DNA of 64,000 nucleotides from Protea cynaroides (Eukaryota > Streptophyta > Magnoliopsida > Proteales > Proteaceae), in NCBI GenBank assembly GCA_028583415.1, contig CM053266.1:81412149-81476148 (forward strand), given 5' to 3'. This document shows positions 12,288-23,927 of the stretch, in pieces. Each line of letters begins with the position of its first letter. Positions within the stretch are counted from its first letter, which is position 1. The position numbers and the translations under genes are program-made. The notes under the pieces were generated by a model that was not told the DNA's origin, ran no database searches, and saw only the letters and a list, made by a program, of their open reading frames with translations.

Positions 12288-12905
12288 ATGGCAAAATCTC
12301 TTGTTATTTTCGCAGCTCTTGCTCTTATATTCATAGTCAAAGTTGATGCTGCAGACCCTGAATTAGTCTCTGATTTTTCCATCCCTGATGGAGTCGATCA
12401 GAGCAAGCTTGATGGAGCGTTCTTCACTTACACTGGCTTAAGGGGAGGTGCAGCAGCCTCTTCCAGCAGTGCCTTAGCAGGCCGTATGGCTGTTACGGTG
12501 AGCAATTTTCCAGCTTTAAACGGTATGGGTGTGTCCTTGGAGCTGCTTGAGTTCCCAGCTGGAGCTGTAAACGTTCCTCACACTCACCCAAGGGGAGCAG
12601 AGATATTGTTTATGGTTGATGGTTCCTTGACTGTGGGCTCCACCGATAGCGATGGTAAACTGTATAAGAATGTCTTGCAGAAGGGAGATGTGTTTGTCTT
12701 CCCCAAGGGAATGCCTCACTACCAAGCTAATTTTGATAAGACCAATAAGGCCGTTGCTCTCTCTGCATTTGCTAGCTCTAATGCTGGTACAGTCTCTCTT
12801 CCCAAGACCCTGTTCGGATCCAACATTCCTGTAGAAGTTCTTGCTAAGGCCTTCAAGATATCTGCTGACACTCTTCAGCTACTCAAGGCCATTACCCAAG
12901 GCTGA
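12288..12905 (+). CDS. Germin-like protein (cupin), secreted
   Basis: A 205-residue single-exon gene, the usual length for germin-like proteins. Residues 1-21 form a signal peptide (hydrophobic core FAALALIFIV, cleavage probably after VDA), so the protein should enter the secretory pathway and reach the cell wall or apoplast. The cupin fold follows. Box 1 is HTHPRGAE, with metal ligands H98, H100 and E105. Box 2 runs from G133 to N148, with P139 and the fourth ligand H144. These four residues bind Mn in germins, which can act as oxalate oxidase or superoxide dismutase; which activity applies here, if any, cannot be read from sequence. Oddly there is no cysteine at all, so the N-terminal disulfide typical of germins is absent. 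From memory this fits the GLP9-like subgroup. The frame is intact and has its own TATA box and poly(A) signal, so it looks like a working host gene. Confidence 0.95.
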   Translation: MAKSLVIFAALALIFIVKVDAADPELVSDFSIPDGVDQSKLDGAFFTYTGLRGGAAASSSSALAGRMAVTVSNFPALNGMGVSLELLEFPAGAVNVPHTHPRGAEILFMVDGSLTVGSTDSDGKLYKNVLQKGDVFVFPKGMPHYQANFDKTNKAVALSAFASSNAGTVSLPKTLFGSNIPVEVLAKAFKISADTLQLLKAITQG

Positions 12906-12949
12906 AGATCTCTTCCTTCAGTTTAAAAAGTTGTGAAGAGTAATAACTC

Positions 12950-12955
12950 AATAAA
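12950..12955 (+). terminator. Poly(A) signal of the germin-like gene
   Basis: AATAAA, 45 bases after the stop codon, followed by overlapping AATAAATAAA repeats. Confidence 0.6.
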
Positions 12956-13062
12956 TAAATAAAAGAGAAAACTGCACCCAAGGGAACTACTCTTCATGTA
13001 CTGAAGGTCTTTTATCTTGTAAATTATCATCCATAATTGGATTACCAATATTGGAAGTTACT

Positions 13063-13087
13063 TTATGTATGTGTGTGTGTGTGTGTG
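13063..13087 (+). repeat. GT microsatellite
   Basis: A run of about eleven GT units, shortly downstream of the germin-like gene. Confidence 0.9.
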
Positions 13088-13792
13088 GATGATGAATCTC
13101 AGTTGACACTGAGAAGAGGAGGGGGTGAATATAGATGTATCAAAAATTCTCTTATGAATTTTGCTTACTACCCAGAGCTGATGGAGAAGTATACGGTCAC
13201 ACACACAAACGTAAACAAATCAATATCACTACCACTCTATGTGCCAGGTTTACCAGATTTGCACACCCATCCTGCAATCAATTTCACACACTTCACATCA
13301 TAAAAGATAAAGCACAATCTATAATATACAAAAATTACGTGATTCACCAACACAGTGTGTGATAGCTAGACCATGGAGTAATGCCCAATGGGGCTTTATA
13401 TATACTTAATACGTTTCTTTTAGTTGTAACCATAACATTGAGTATCTACACCCAACTTATCCAGCATAAAACTAGGAGGGCACAAATGTGCCTACAGTTC
13501 AGGTAGCATGTACCAATGTCCAATACCCACTCCACACAAACCCAATAGGGATTTTAACAAGCTTATCAATACTTTACAATTTTTTCCAACTAGCTAGACA
13601 TTCAACATAATCACTTAAAACTAGCATATATTAATAGACATCAAATGACAATACAAGGTTGAGTAAATCTTACAATCGATGTTTCTCCGTCTGCAGATAA
13701 TTGCAGTGTCTCCAATGGCTCACTAGAATCTTCAATTGCTCTCACTGTTAAGAGACCTTGACTCTTCAAATGAACTCTTGCTTACAATCTTC
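13088..13792. other. Stretch without a recognisable gene
   Basis: Only short random frames are present. I see no repeat ends or regulatory features I can name. Confidence 0.5.
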
Positions 13793-14057
13793 TTTCTCAC
13801 AACCTCACAACCATTATTGATGCTGAATGAAAGCTCTACAAACCTCTCACCACTCTTTAATGCCCAATAAACATGCAAGAATGAGCTTGGAAGGTGATTG
13901 AACACTCAACTACCATTTTCTTCTCTCTCACAAGCTCACAACCACCATTGATGCTCAATGAAAGCTCTACCAACTTCTCACCACTCTTCAATGCATCATA
14001 CACATGCAGGAATGATGTTGGAAGATGATTGAATGCCCAACAACCATCTTCTTCTCT
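13793..14057 (+). repeat. Tandem duplication of about 132 bp
   Basis: 13793-13925 and 13926-14057 align with roughly 85 percent identity by eye ('tctcacaacctcacaacc' opening, 'ccatcttcttctc' end). Open frames on the minus strand (13857-14075) repeat themselves for this reason. No function recognised. Confidence 0.8.
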
Positions 14058-16440
14058 CAAAATCCCCTTTGCCACTCTGACATACGTTTTCTACAGCTCT
14101 ACAGCACTCTCTCTCTCTCCTCTTTTGGTGGATAAAGCCTTCAAAAATAAGAAGGTCGACTTTGGAATCGTCCTATTTGGACATCAAATAATCATGTTAT
14201 GATGAAACAAGTTTGGCCAGTGAAATAATTCAAATGGAATATTATTTTAAGTGTTTATTCCGCACTCCGAAGCACTGAAGCTGCGCCCCGAAGCACCAAA
14301 GCTGTGCCACCTCTGTTGTGTCAGACAAGATTTCAGTCAGTGTGCTCGTCAGATGAAGCTTGTGAAGGTGGTATTTCACAAGAGCCATCGGATCCTCCAA
14401 ATCACGTCACCGATGATCAGACTCAATCATAGCCATTGGATCAAGGTTCTCTATGTGCGCAACACATCAAATCTCTATCGCGGTTGACAAGTCAATCACG
14501 GTGTTGAGCTGTGATTGACCAATTAGAGAATCTTCAATTTCGGCTGTCTAATATAACTTGGAGAGGGGAGTTCAAAAATTAGCCGTTTGATCGGCTTAAT
14601 CGCATCAAACACAATCGGCATCAATGATGATCCTTGGATCTCGATCTGCTCTGCTACCATACAATGCACATGACACACCAAATCACCGATATGTTTCAAG
14701 GCAATGTGACGCACCTGCTCCAACCATTCATATCCTTGCATGAGAATCTCGTTGATATTCTTGCCGTGAACACTTGTCACTCACTAATCGACAATAGCTT
14801 TGATTTTTGGAATTTTTTGTCCATTTTGACAGAAATCAAGATATCTCTCTCGTCTGATATTGGAATTGAGTGATTCAAATTTTGTTACAAAGCTAACTCG
14901 ACGATCTATAATGGGATCCACCAAAATAGCCTCAAAGTCAAAAATTCAAAAAACCTTGGAATCAGTACCTGAGATTTTCGTGCATGATAACTAGGCCTTC
15001 CACACTTTGTCTATCACCCTGTTCATCTTAAAACATCGCAGAACCCATGTAGAACTTGATCGAACATCTAAGCTTCTCATGCCCAGTCAACACAGATATA
15101 AACCCAGTTGACTCAGTTGGCACCCTAACTAACAAGTTGGAATATGTTCAAAACACTACTTTGATTGCTGAGTGCGCGTTCATGTTTTCAGCTCATCTAT
15201 GCTGTTTGCACTGACACTCCCTCATTGGTGCTTGTCCTCAGTACTCTACCGAGCTGAGTGTTGAGGCCAAGGCCGAGGCCGAGGCCACACCGCATGAGAT
15301 GCATCACCAACACTATTAGGGTGCATAGGCCGTACTGTATACAACTTGTTGAGTCCGCATACCACCACACATCACATGGCCAGGCCAGCACTCATCACTG
15401 AGTTGCCAATAATGACAACATACGACCAATGGGGGGTGATAAGAGTGGTAAATCACAACTTAATTGAAAAGAAGCATAAAGCATAAACAAAATGTTCCTA
15501 AACCTCCACTCACCATATCATCCATTGTCAACTACAACCACTATTGAGTTGGAGTAAACAATCACTTGACCCATATGGTGTTAGGAATTTACAACCCAAA
15601 AAAAAAAAATGATAACAAAAGAAAAAAGTAAAAGAGAAATCAAAAGCTCAAAGAACACAATGATTTTACATGGTTCATCTAAGATGGACTACGTCCATGC
15701 CAGAGCAATCAGTCAGAACTTCCACTATTTCAATGAAGAAATTACAAAATCCTCATTGATCTCTTTACATGATTACCTTATATCAAACGTTGGAAACACA
15801 TTACAAAACAAATAAAACCTAAACCTCTGAAACTACAAAACTGCCCCTAATAACTACATATTACATATGACAAAGTGAACAATACTTCCTAGGTTAAGAT
15901 GAAATCAGGCTTCATTAATAAGAAATGGAGCACCATAGCTTGCTTCATTCTAGCTAGTAAGGCAAAGCATTAGGCCTAGCCTCTTCAAGCATCATGCAGT
16001 CATTTTTTTTTTTCGGCCTGTTGCACAAGAAATATCCTCCCAACCCATCTTAGAAACTCCCTCGATAAGCATGATGGTAGAACAAGTGTCCTGACTACTA
16101 AAAAACTCTAAGTAACTGTTACATACTTCAATGGAGGAAAATTAAGTCAGTGTGGTTTGTAGCATGAAAGGGGCCAAGCTTGTAAATTTTCATTTTGGCC
16201 ATATTTATAGTTTTGTTTCAGCAACATTAATTTGTATTGTCAGAAAGGGTTCTACAAGGTCATGGAGGAGAGAGTGTGTCCGTTATGTAAAAAAAACATG
16301 TGAAAGAATCCCCAAGTAGTCAGCTTGGGGATCTTTTTCCCATATTTTTAAATGATAATCTAAAAGTTGAAGGTAAAACAAAACATATTTACCATTCTAC
16401 CATAATTGTATCCCACATAAATATTGTAATGACTATTATT
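14058..16440. other. Stretch without a recognisable gene
   Basis: No frame longer than 85 residues and no domain are visible. A CT run lies at about 14109-14120, a short A-run at 15600, and a 9-bp stem hairpin at 16308-16332. Confidence 0.5.
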
Positions 16441-16447
16441 ATTATTG

Positions 16448-16494
16448 TTTGGGGGGGGGGGTGTTTGGTGGTAGTGGTGGTGGTGGTGGTGATT
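16448..16494 (+). repeat. G-run followed by GGT repeats
   Basis: About ten consecutive G, then 'gtttggtggtagtggtggtggtgg'-type triplets. It could form a G-quadruplex, but it is simple-sequence DNA. Confidence 0.8.
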
Positions 16495-16604
16495 GAAATC
16501 CACTAACAAAGCTCGATCCTAACTCATGGTTAACATTGTTTAACTTGTTTTGATGAAATCATTATTCTAATTTTTACACTAGTGGAAAAGTAACATGGTT
16601 ATAT

Positions 16605-17516
16605 TTCAATCAAGGATAAGTTACATATACTATCCCTGGACTATGGACTAATATCACTTGCCACCCACTAGTTTTTGACAATTACACCCCTCCTATTTAA
16701 CTAACAGTGGAAATCATGCAAATTGAAATATATTTTTACCCTTTTAAGATGAGAAAAATGAAATTGACCATTTTTACTCTTTTGTACGCTGAATCGATGT
16801 TGAACTCATGTTGAGGATCAGAGTTCTCTCGGTTCTCCTCCATTGTTGCTGCTGTTTTACCGCCATAGCCACTGCTGGAAGATCTTTCCCTAGAAATCAA
16901 TTGGACTTCTACAACTAACGTTACCTGGTTTCAGACTTTTAAAGTCTATACATCACTTTATTTATGTGATTATTGGTGTTCGATCCAACTTTGTAACCTT
17001 ATGCGATTCCAGATCTACAATTTCAAGATGTTTAGAATTGATTTAAGGAGCAGTTCATTCGGCTATTCTACTCTAGTTTTCGCTTGTTGTTAGCGTGAGG
17101 ATAAAGAAGATGGGATCTTCTCCGATTTTTTTATTTAAAGTTAGTCGTTTGTTCCAATAACTCTGCTGGGATTGTGAGTTCTTGGACGAGTTTGAGATCT
17201 GGAATTTGTGCTTACCGCTGATTCAGTTTCAGAATTTTTGAACTCCTCAATATCCTACTATTTGTTGTTAGTATCCATTGGATTAGATAGGTATACTCAC
17301 AATTCTCAACCTAAAGTTTCAGTTTTTTAGCCGATAGAGACTGGGAGAATGCCATGAATCTACGTTTTTGTTTCATCATCCCCAAAAGAACTTCAACGTG
17401 TGACTCAAACGGCAGGTTGTCGACGTGTGAGATTCTGGTACTTTGGAAAAAGCTCCGCCTTCTTCTTCTTTAACTTCTACCAGAGCAAAAACAATTCTAA
17501 TTTTCGATTTGAGGTA
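16605..17516 (+). repeat. Relative of the 8316 repeat, left part
   Basis: It begins AGGATAAGTTACATATACTA followed by CCCTGGACTATGGACTAAT. This matches the ends of the 8316-10152 candidate element, as does the 'gacaattacacccc' word about 55 bases further on. The LTR array at 17522 is inserted in or beside it. A possible right-hand remainder lies at 24320-24470 ('ttttgtcc', 'catcatttactggaaatt'). Confidence 0.45.
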
Positions 17517-17521
17517 ATAGG

Positions 17522-17908
17522 TGTTAGGATCAGAGACGCAAACAAGAAGAAAAACACGAAGATTAACGTGGTTCAACACCCCATCGTGGGATGCCTACGT
17601 CCACCAGAGAAAAGAGTGACTTTCTTCTATTCCCAAGAACAGTTTACAAAATTCTCTACCTGACGGGTCTATCTCATCTGTCAGCCTTACAGCGTTCCAG
17701 CTCTCCACTGTCAGAGGAGAATCCTCTACAGTCCTTGTAGCATTGCCTAGGTTTTCCCACACAGAGACAATTTATAGGGAAACCTAGAAACCCTAATCCC
17801 ACCACAATTATAAGTTTAACCCCATACATGTAATAGACTCATACCCTAATATAAATACTACCCTTATAATTGTGTGGACCCCACAGAATATAAGACACCA
17901 ACCCAACA
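17522..17908 (-). repeat. LTR 1 of the array (outer left)
   Basis: 387 bp with TG...CA ends on both strands. Up to 17698 it carries private variants compared with LTRs 2-4, for example 'caaacaagaag' rather than 'caaataataag' and 'acagcgttcc' rather than 'acaactttct'. Its remaining half is identical by eye to LTRs 2 and 3. Confidence 0.95.
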
Positions 17909-19657
17909 AATCTCCACCTGGCTTGGATTCTGCAAACCACCTTGAAGAAAACTCGTTGATGTTGATTCTGTAAATTCGTCTCTGCCAAAACACTACACCC
18001 AAACCAGCATAGCTCACACCCTGTCCGGCTGTCCCATACAGCTCACTACCGTACGATGTGAAGTGACTTTATCTCTCCCACTGCTGCAGCATCACCGAAA
18101 AGATCACCGTCACACACAGTCTTCCTGCAACTCCAGTTTCACCTGGAACCCGAGCCTCTCACCACCGCACCTCCAATGCAGACCTTGAGAACCGACTCCT
18201 CATCCCAGCCCTCTGCAACTCGAATTGCACCTGAAACCCAAGCCTCTCACCTTTGCACCTCCAATGCAGACCTAGAGATCCGACTCCTTGTCCCAGTCTA
18301 CTAATCTTCCTTTATCCCATGATGCAGCATCCACTAACCATGATGTACACCATGCCGGATTCAATCCCGCCGTCAGATCCAGCACCTGATCCGACCAGAT
18401 CCACGAACAGCTACCATCGTCCCATCAATCTGAACATGATCTCCCAGCCGTCGCTGACCATCCACTCCACTAGCACTCAGACCCACATGCAACACTACCT
18501 GGTATAATCGCTCCACTTCCCAGCAGCCGTTACTGCTGCCTCAGCGATCCTCACAGGCACCTCTCCAATGCTTGGTCTCTCAGCTCCAACCCTAATACTA
18601 GCCAAATTTGCTGGCCGATTAGTTGTAGCACCTTTACCAGGCTCCACCATCATAGCACTTTTTTTTTTCAATGGCACACTATCAGGTTCCATAGAAAGAA
18701 ATTCCAATAAACCTCCAAAATTGAGATAACTTCCCATAACGGGATTCATCCCTTCCAACCAGAACATAGCATCCACATATACACACTACACATGTGATAA
18801 TAACCAAAGGTTTCTTCTCCCCATCCCAACAGCCACTCTCTTGATCCCCAATGGAATCCCTTGCTCCATTCGCTGATCGACAAGAATTCCTACAACAACC
18901 TTCGATAACCATGCAACTTGATCAGTAAGATTTAGCTTCGAAAAAAACCAGACTTGCACTCTCCTCTGGTTCCATTGATTTCTCCACCAAGAAAAGGTCT
19001 CCCACATGCGAAGACATCGCATACCTCGTCAATTAACGCCCCTGAATCCGACATTGAGTTCCTCCCTGCAAGAGTCCCAGATTGAAAACTTTCATGTACT
19101 TGTTCCCAAATCGAACCAATATAGCATCTTCGGTGGCCCACGACACTGCGCAAGGCCTACGAGAGCACCCCTCCGGAACTCCCAAGCACCTCTTTTCTGG
19201 TTCCTTACCAGATTTCTTCGCTACAACTCGATTTGAAGTTGCATCTATGCCCAACACACTCTTTGCCGGCTCATTCTCGGGCACCTGTCCCACAAGAACA
19301 CCCACTACAGATTGCGAACCTCCTGCAACTCTACCACAAATCTCCATCATCCGTTTTAACCAGTAGACAAAACTTAATCCAAAGTCTTCTTCCCTCTCGG
19401 TTTCAACGAATAGAGAAAGTAAAAGTAAAACCAAGACTCTACACATATACATAACCAATCACCTTGTAATAGGGATTTTCTTCTTGTAATGATGACCTTT
19501 TTTTTTTTTTTTTTTCAGTTCCTTAACTTTTCCAAAGGAATATTAGTAAAAACCGTAAAAAAAACTCACCCTTTTTTTTTTCTTCTTCATACCTTCCAAG
19601 TACGTCTCCCCTTCTCTCAAATCACACCGATCTGTCGAATCTCGCTCTGATACCACT
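17909..19657 (-). other. Interior 1 of the array
   Basis: 1749 bp. The primer site TGGTATCAGAGC (minus) is at 19644-19655. Minus-strand frames at 19033-19458 (141 aa), 18786-19022 and 18495-18776 have no domain I recognise. Between 19100 and 19260 its sequence differs from interiors 2 and 3 by several indels, which changes these frames. Possibly captured host sequence or a lost gag; unknown. Confidence 0.7.
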
Positions 19658-20044
19658 TGTTAGGATCAGAGACGCAAATAATAAGAAAAACACGAAGATT
19701 AACGTGGTTCAGCACCCCATCGTGGGATGTCTACATCCACCAGAGAAAAGAGTGACTTTCTTCCATTCCCAAGAACAGTCTACAAAATTCTCTACCTGAC
19801 AGGCCTATCTCATCTGTCAGCCTTACAACTTTCTAGCTCTCCACTGTCAGAGGAGAATCCTCTACAGTCCTTGTAGCATTGCCTAGGTTTTCCCACACAG
19901 AGACAATTTATAGGGAAACCTAGAAACCCTAATCCCACCACAATTATAAGTTTAACCCCATACATGTAATAGACTCATACCCTAATATAAATACTACCCT
20001 TATAATTGTGTGGACCCCACAGAATATAAGACACCAACCCAACA
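19658..20044 (-). repeat. LTR 2 of the array (inner, hybrid)
   Basis: 387 bp. Its first about 175 bases (plus orientation) carry the LTR 4 variants and the rest carries the LTR 1 variants ('gtagcattgcc', 'gtgtggaccccac'). Confidence 0.95.
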
Positions 20045-21788
20045 AATCTCCACCTGGCTTGGATTCTGCAAACCACCTTGAAGAAAACTCGTTGATGTTG
20101 ATTCTGTAAATTCGTCTCTGCCAAAACACTACACCCAAACCAGCATAGCTCACACCCTGTCCGGCTGTCCCATACAGCTCACTACCGTACGATGTGAAGT
20201 GACTTTATCTCTCCCACTGCTGCAGCATCACCGAAAAGATCACCGTCACACACAGTCTTCCTGCAACTCCAGTTTCACCTGGAACCCGAGCCTCTCACCA
20301 CCGCACCTCCAATGCAGACCTTGAGAACCGACTCCTCATCCCAGCCCTCTGCAACTCGAATTGCACCTGAAACCCAAGCCTCTCACCTTTGCACCTCCAA
20401 TGCAGACCTAGAGATCCGACTCCTTGTCCCAGTCTACTAATCTTCCTTTATCCCATGATGCAGCATCCACTAACCATGATGTACACCATGCCGGATTCAA
20501 TCCCGCCGTCAGATCCAGCACCTGATCCGACCAGATCCACGAACAGCTACCATCGTCCCATCAATCTGAACATGATCTCCCAGCCGTCGCTGACCATCCA
20601 CTCCACTAGCACTCAGACCCACATGCAACACTACCTGGTATAATCGCTCCACTTCCCAGCAGCCGTTACTGCTGCCTCAGCGATCCTCACAGGCACCTCT
20701 CCAATGCTTGGTCTCTCAGCTCCAACCCTAATACTAGCCAAATTTGCTGGCCGATTAGTTGTAGCACCTTTACCAGGCTCCACCATCATAGCACTTTTTT
20801 TTTTCAATGGCACACTATCAGGTTCCATAGAAAGAAATTCCAATAAACCTCCAAAATTGAGATAACTTCCCATAACGGGATTCATCCCTTCCAACCAGAA
20901 CATAGCAGCCACATATACACACTACACATGTGATAATAACCAAAGGTTTCTTCTCCCCATCCCAACAGCCACTCTCTTGATCCCCAATGGAATCCCTTGC
21001 TCCATTCGCTGATCGACAAGAATTCCTACAACAACCTTCGATAACCATGCAACTTGATCAGTAAGATTTAGCTTCGAAAAAAACCAGACTTGCACTCTCC
21101 TCTGGTTCCATTGATTTCTCCACCAAGAAAAGGTCTCCCACATGCGAAGACATCGCATACCTCGTCAATTAACGCCCCTGAATCCGACATTGAGTTCCTC
21201 CCTGCAAGAGTCCCAGATTGAAAACTTTCATGTACTGTTCCCAAATCAGAACCAATATAGCATCTTCAGTGGCCACTGACACCTGCGCAAGGCCTACGAG
21301 AGCACCCCTCTGGAACTCCCAAGCACCTCTTTCTGGTTCCTTACCAGATTTCTTCGCTACAACTCGATTTGAAGTTGCATCTATGCCCAACACACTACTG
21401 CCTGGCTCATTCTCAGGCACCTGTCCCACAAGAACACCCACTACAGATTGCGAACCTCCTGCAACTCTACCACAAATCTCCATCATCCGTTTTAACCAGT
21501 AGACAAAACTTAATCCAAAGTCTTCTTCCCTCTCGGTTTCAACGAATAGAGAAAGTAAAAGTAAAACCAAGACTCTACACATATACATAACCAATCACCT
21601 TGTAATAGGGATTTTCTTCTTGTAATGATGACCTTTTTTTTTTTTTTTCGGTTCCTTAACTTTTCCAAAGGAATATTAGTAAAAACCGTAAAAAAAAACC
21701 TCCCCCTTTTTTCTTCTTCATACCTTCCAAGTACGTCTCCCCTTCTCTCAAATCACACCGATCTGTCGAATCTCGCTCTGATACCACT
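20045..21788 (-). other. Interior 2 of the array
   Basis: 1744 bp; the primer site is at 21775-21786. Minus-strand frames at 21169-21594, 20922-21158 and 20631-20912 are in different or interrupted frames. In its left two-thirds it is nearly identical to interior 1; at 21235-21300 it agrees with interior 3. Confidence 0.7.
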
Positions 21789-22175
21789 TGTTAGGATCAG
21801 AGACGCAAATAATAAGAAAAACACGAAGATTAACGTGGTTCAGCACCCCATCGTGGGATGTCTACATCCACCAGAGAAAAGAGTGACTTTCTTCCATTCC
21901 CAAGAACAGTCTACAAAATTCTCTACCTGACAGGCCTATCTCATCTGTCAGCCTTACAACTTTCTAGCTCTCCACTGTCAGAGGAGAATCCTCTACAGTC
22001 CTTGTAGCATTGCCTAGGTTTTCCCACACAGAGACAATTTATAGGGAAACCTAGAAACCCTAATCCCACCACAATTATAAGTTTAACCCCATACATGTAA
22101 TAGACTCATACCCTAATATAAATACTACCCTTATAATTGTGTGGACCCCACAGAATATAAGACACCAACCCAACA
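21789..22175 (-). repeat. LTR 3 of the array (inner, hybrid)
   Basis: 387 bp, with the same hybrid pattern as LTR 2: LTR 4-like left half and LTR 1-like right half. Confidence 0.95.
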
Positions 22176-23927
22176 AATCTCCACCTGGCTTGGATTCTGC
22201 AAACCACCTTGAAGAAAACTCGTTGATGTTGATTCTGTAAATTCGTCTCTGCCAAAACACTACACCCAAACCAGCATAGCTCACACCCTGTCCGGCTGTC
22301 CCATACAGCTCACTACCGTACGATGTGAAGTGACTTTATCTCTCCCACCGCTGCAAAGCATCACCGAAAAGATCACCGTCACACACACGGTCTTCCCGCA
22401 ACTCCGGTTTCACCTGGAACCCGAGCCTCTCACCACCGCACCTCCAATGCAGACCTTGAGAACCGACTCCTCATCCCAGCCCTCTGCAACTCGAATTGCA
22501 CCTGAAACCCAAGCCTCTCACCTTTGCACCTCCAATGCAGACCTAGAGATCCGACTCCTTGTCCCAGTCTACTAATCTTCCTTTATCCCATGATGCAGCA
22601 TCCACTAACCATGATGTACACCATGCCGGATTCAATCCCGCCGTCGGATCCAAAGACTGATCCGACCAGATCCACGAACAGCTACCATCGTCCCATCAAT
22701 CTGAACATGATCTCCCAGCCGTCGCTGACCATCCACTCCACTAGCACTCAGACCCACATGCAACACTACCTGGTATAATCGCTCCACTTCCCAGCAGCCG
22801 TTACTGCTGCCTCAGCGATCCTCACAGGCACCTCTCCAATGCTTGGTCTCTCAGCTCCAACCCTAATACTAGCCAAATTTGCTGGCCGATTAGTTGTAGC
22901 ACCTTTACCGAGCTCCACCATCATAGCACTTTTTTTTTCAATGGCACACTATCGGGTTCCATAGAAAGAAATTCCAATAAACCTCCAAAATTGAGATAAC
23001 TTCCCATAACGGGATTCATCCCTTCCAACCAGAACATAGCAGCCACATATACACACTACACATGTGATAATAACCAAAGGTTTCTTCTCCCCATCCCAAC
23101 AGCCACTCTCTTGATCCCCAATGGAATCCCTTGCTCCATTCGCTGATCGACAAGAATTCCTACAACAACCTTCGATAACCATGCAACTTGATCGGTAAGA
23201 TTTAGCTTGAAAAAAACCAGACTTGCACTCTCCTCCGGTTCCATTGATTTCTCCACCAAGAAAAGGTCTCCCACATGCGAAGACATCGCATACCTCGTCA
23301 ATTAACGCCCCTGAATCCGACATTGAGTTCCTCCCTGCAAGAGTCCCAGATTGAAAACTTTCATGTACTGTTCCCAAATCAGAACCAATATAGCATCTTC
23401 AGTGGCCACTGACACCTGCGCAAGGCCTACGAGAGCACCCCTCTGGAACTCCCAAGCACCTCTTTCTGGTTCCTTACCAGATTTCTTCGCTACAACTCGA
23501 TTTGAAGTTGCATCTATGCCCAACACACTCTCGCCGGCTCATTCTCGGGCACCTGTCCCACAAGAACACCCACTACAGATTGCGAACCTCCCGCAACTCT
23601 ACCACAAATCTCCATCATCCGTTTTAACCCAAGAGACAAAACTTAATCCAAAGTCTTCTTCCCTCTCGGTTTCAACGAATAGAGAAAGTAAAAGTAAAAC
23701 CAAGACTCTACACATATACATAACCAATCACCTTGTAATAGGGATTTTCTTCTTGTAATGATGACCTTTTTTTTTTTTTTTTTTTCAGTTCCTTAACTTT
23801 TCCAAAGGAATATTAGTAAAAACCGTAAAAAAAACTCACCCTTTTTTTTTTCTTCTTCATACCTTCCAAGTACGTCTCCCCTTCTCTCAAATCACACCGA
23901 TCTGTCGAATCTCGCTCTGATACCACT
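22176..23927 (-). other. Interior 3 of the array
   Basis: 1752 bp; the primer site is at 23914-23925. At many places it keeps CG where interiors 1 and 2 have CA or TG (for example around 22345-22400, 22645 and 22950). A 142-residue minus frame (22949-23377) is cysteine-rich but in a different frame from the long frame of the other copies, so I do not treat it as a gene. Confidence 0.7.

Noticed and set aside
13037..13303. 88-residue frame after the germin-like gene
   Set aside because: It runs through the GT microsatellite and has no recognisable domain.
15261..15290. Short GAGGCCGAGGCC repeat
   Set aside because: Only a few units, no context; simple sequence.
16308..16332. Perfect 9-bp stem hairpin (ATCCCCAAG / CTTGGGGAT) followed by a T-run, like a bacterial terminator
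   Set aside because: This is plant nuclear DNA with no bacterial or plastid gene beside it. A chance hairpin is more likely.
19082..19454. Plus-strand frames of 94 and 73 residues in the tandem array
   Set aside because: They are opposite to the element's strand as set by primer site and LTR order, and change with small indels between interiors.
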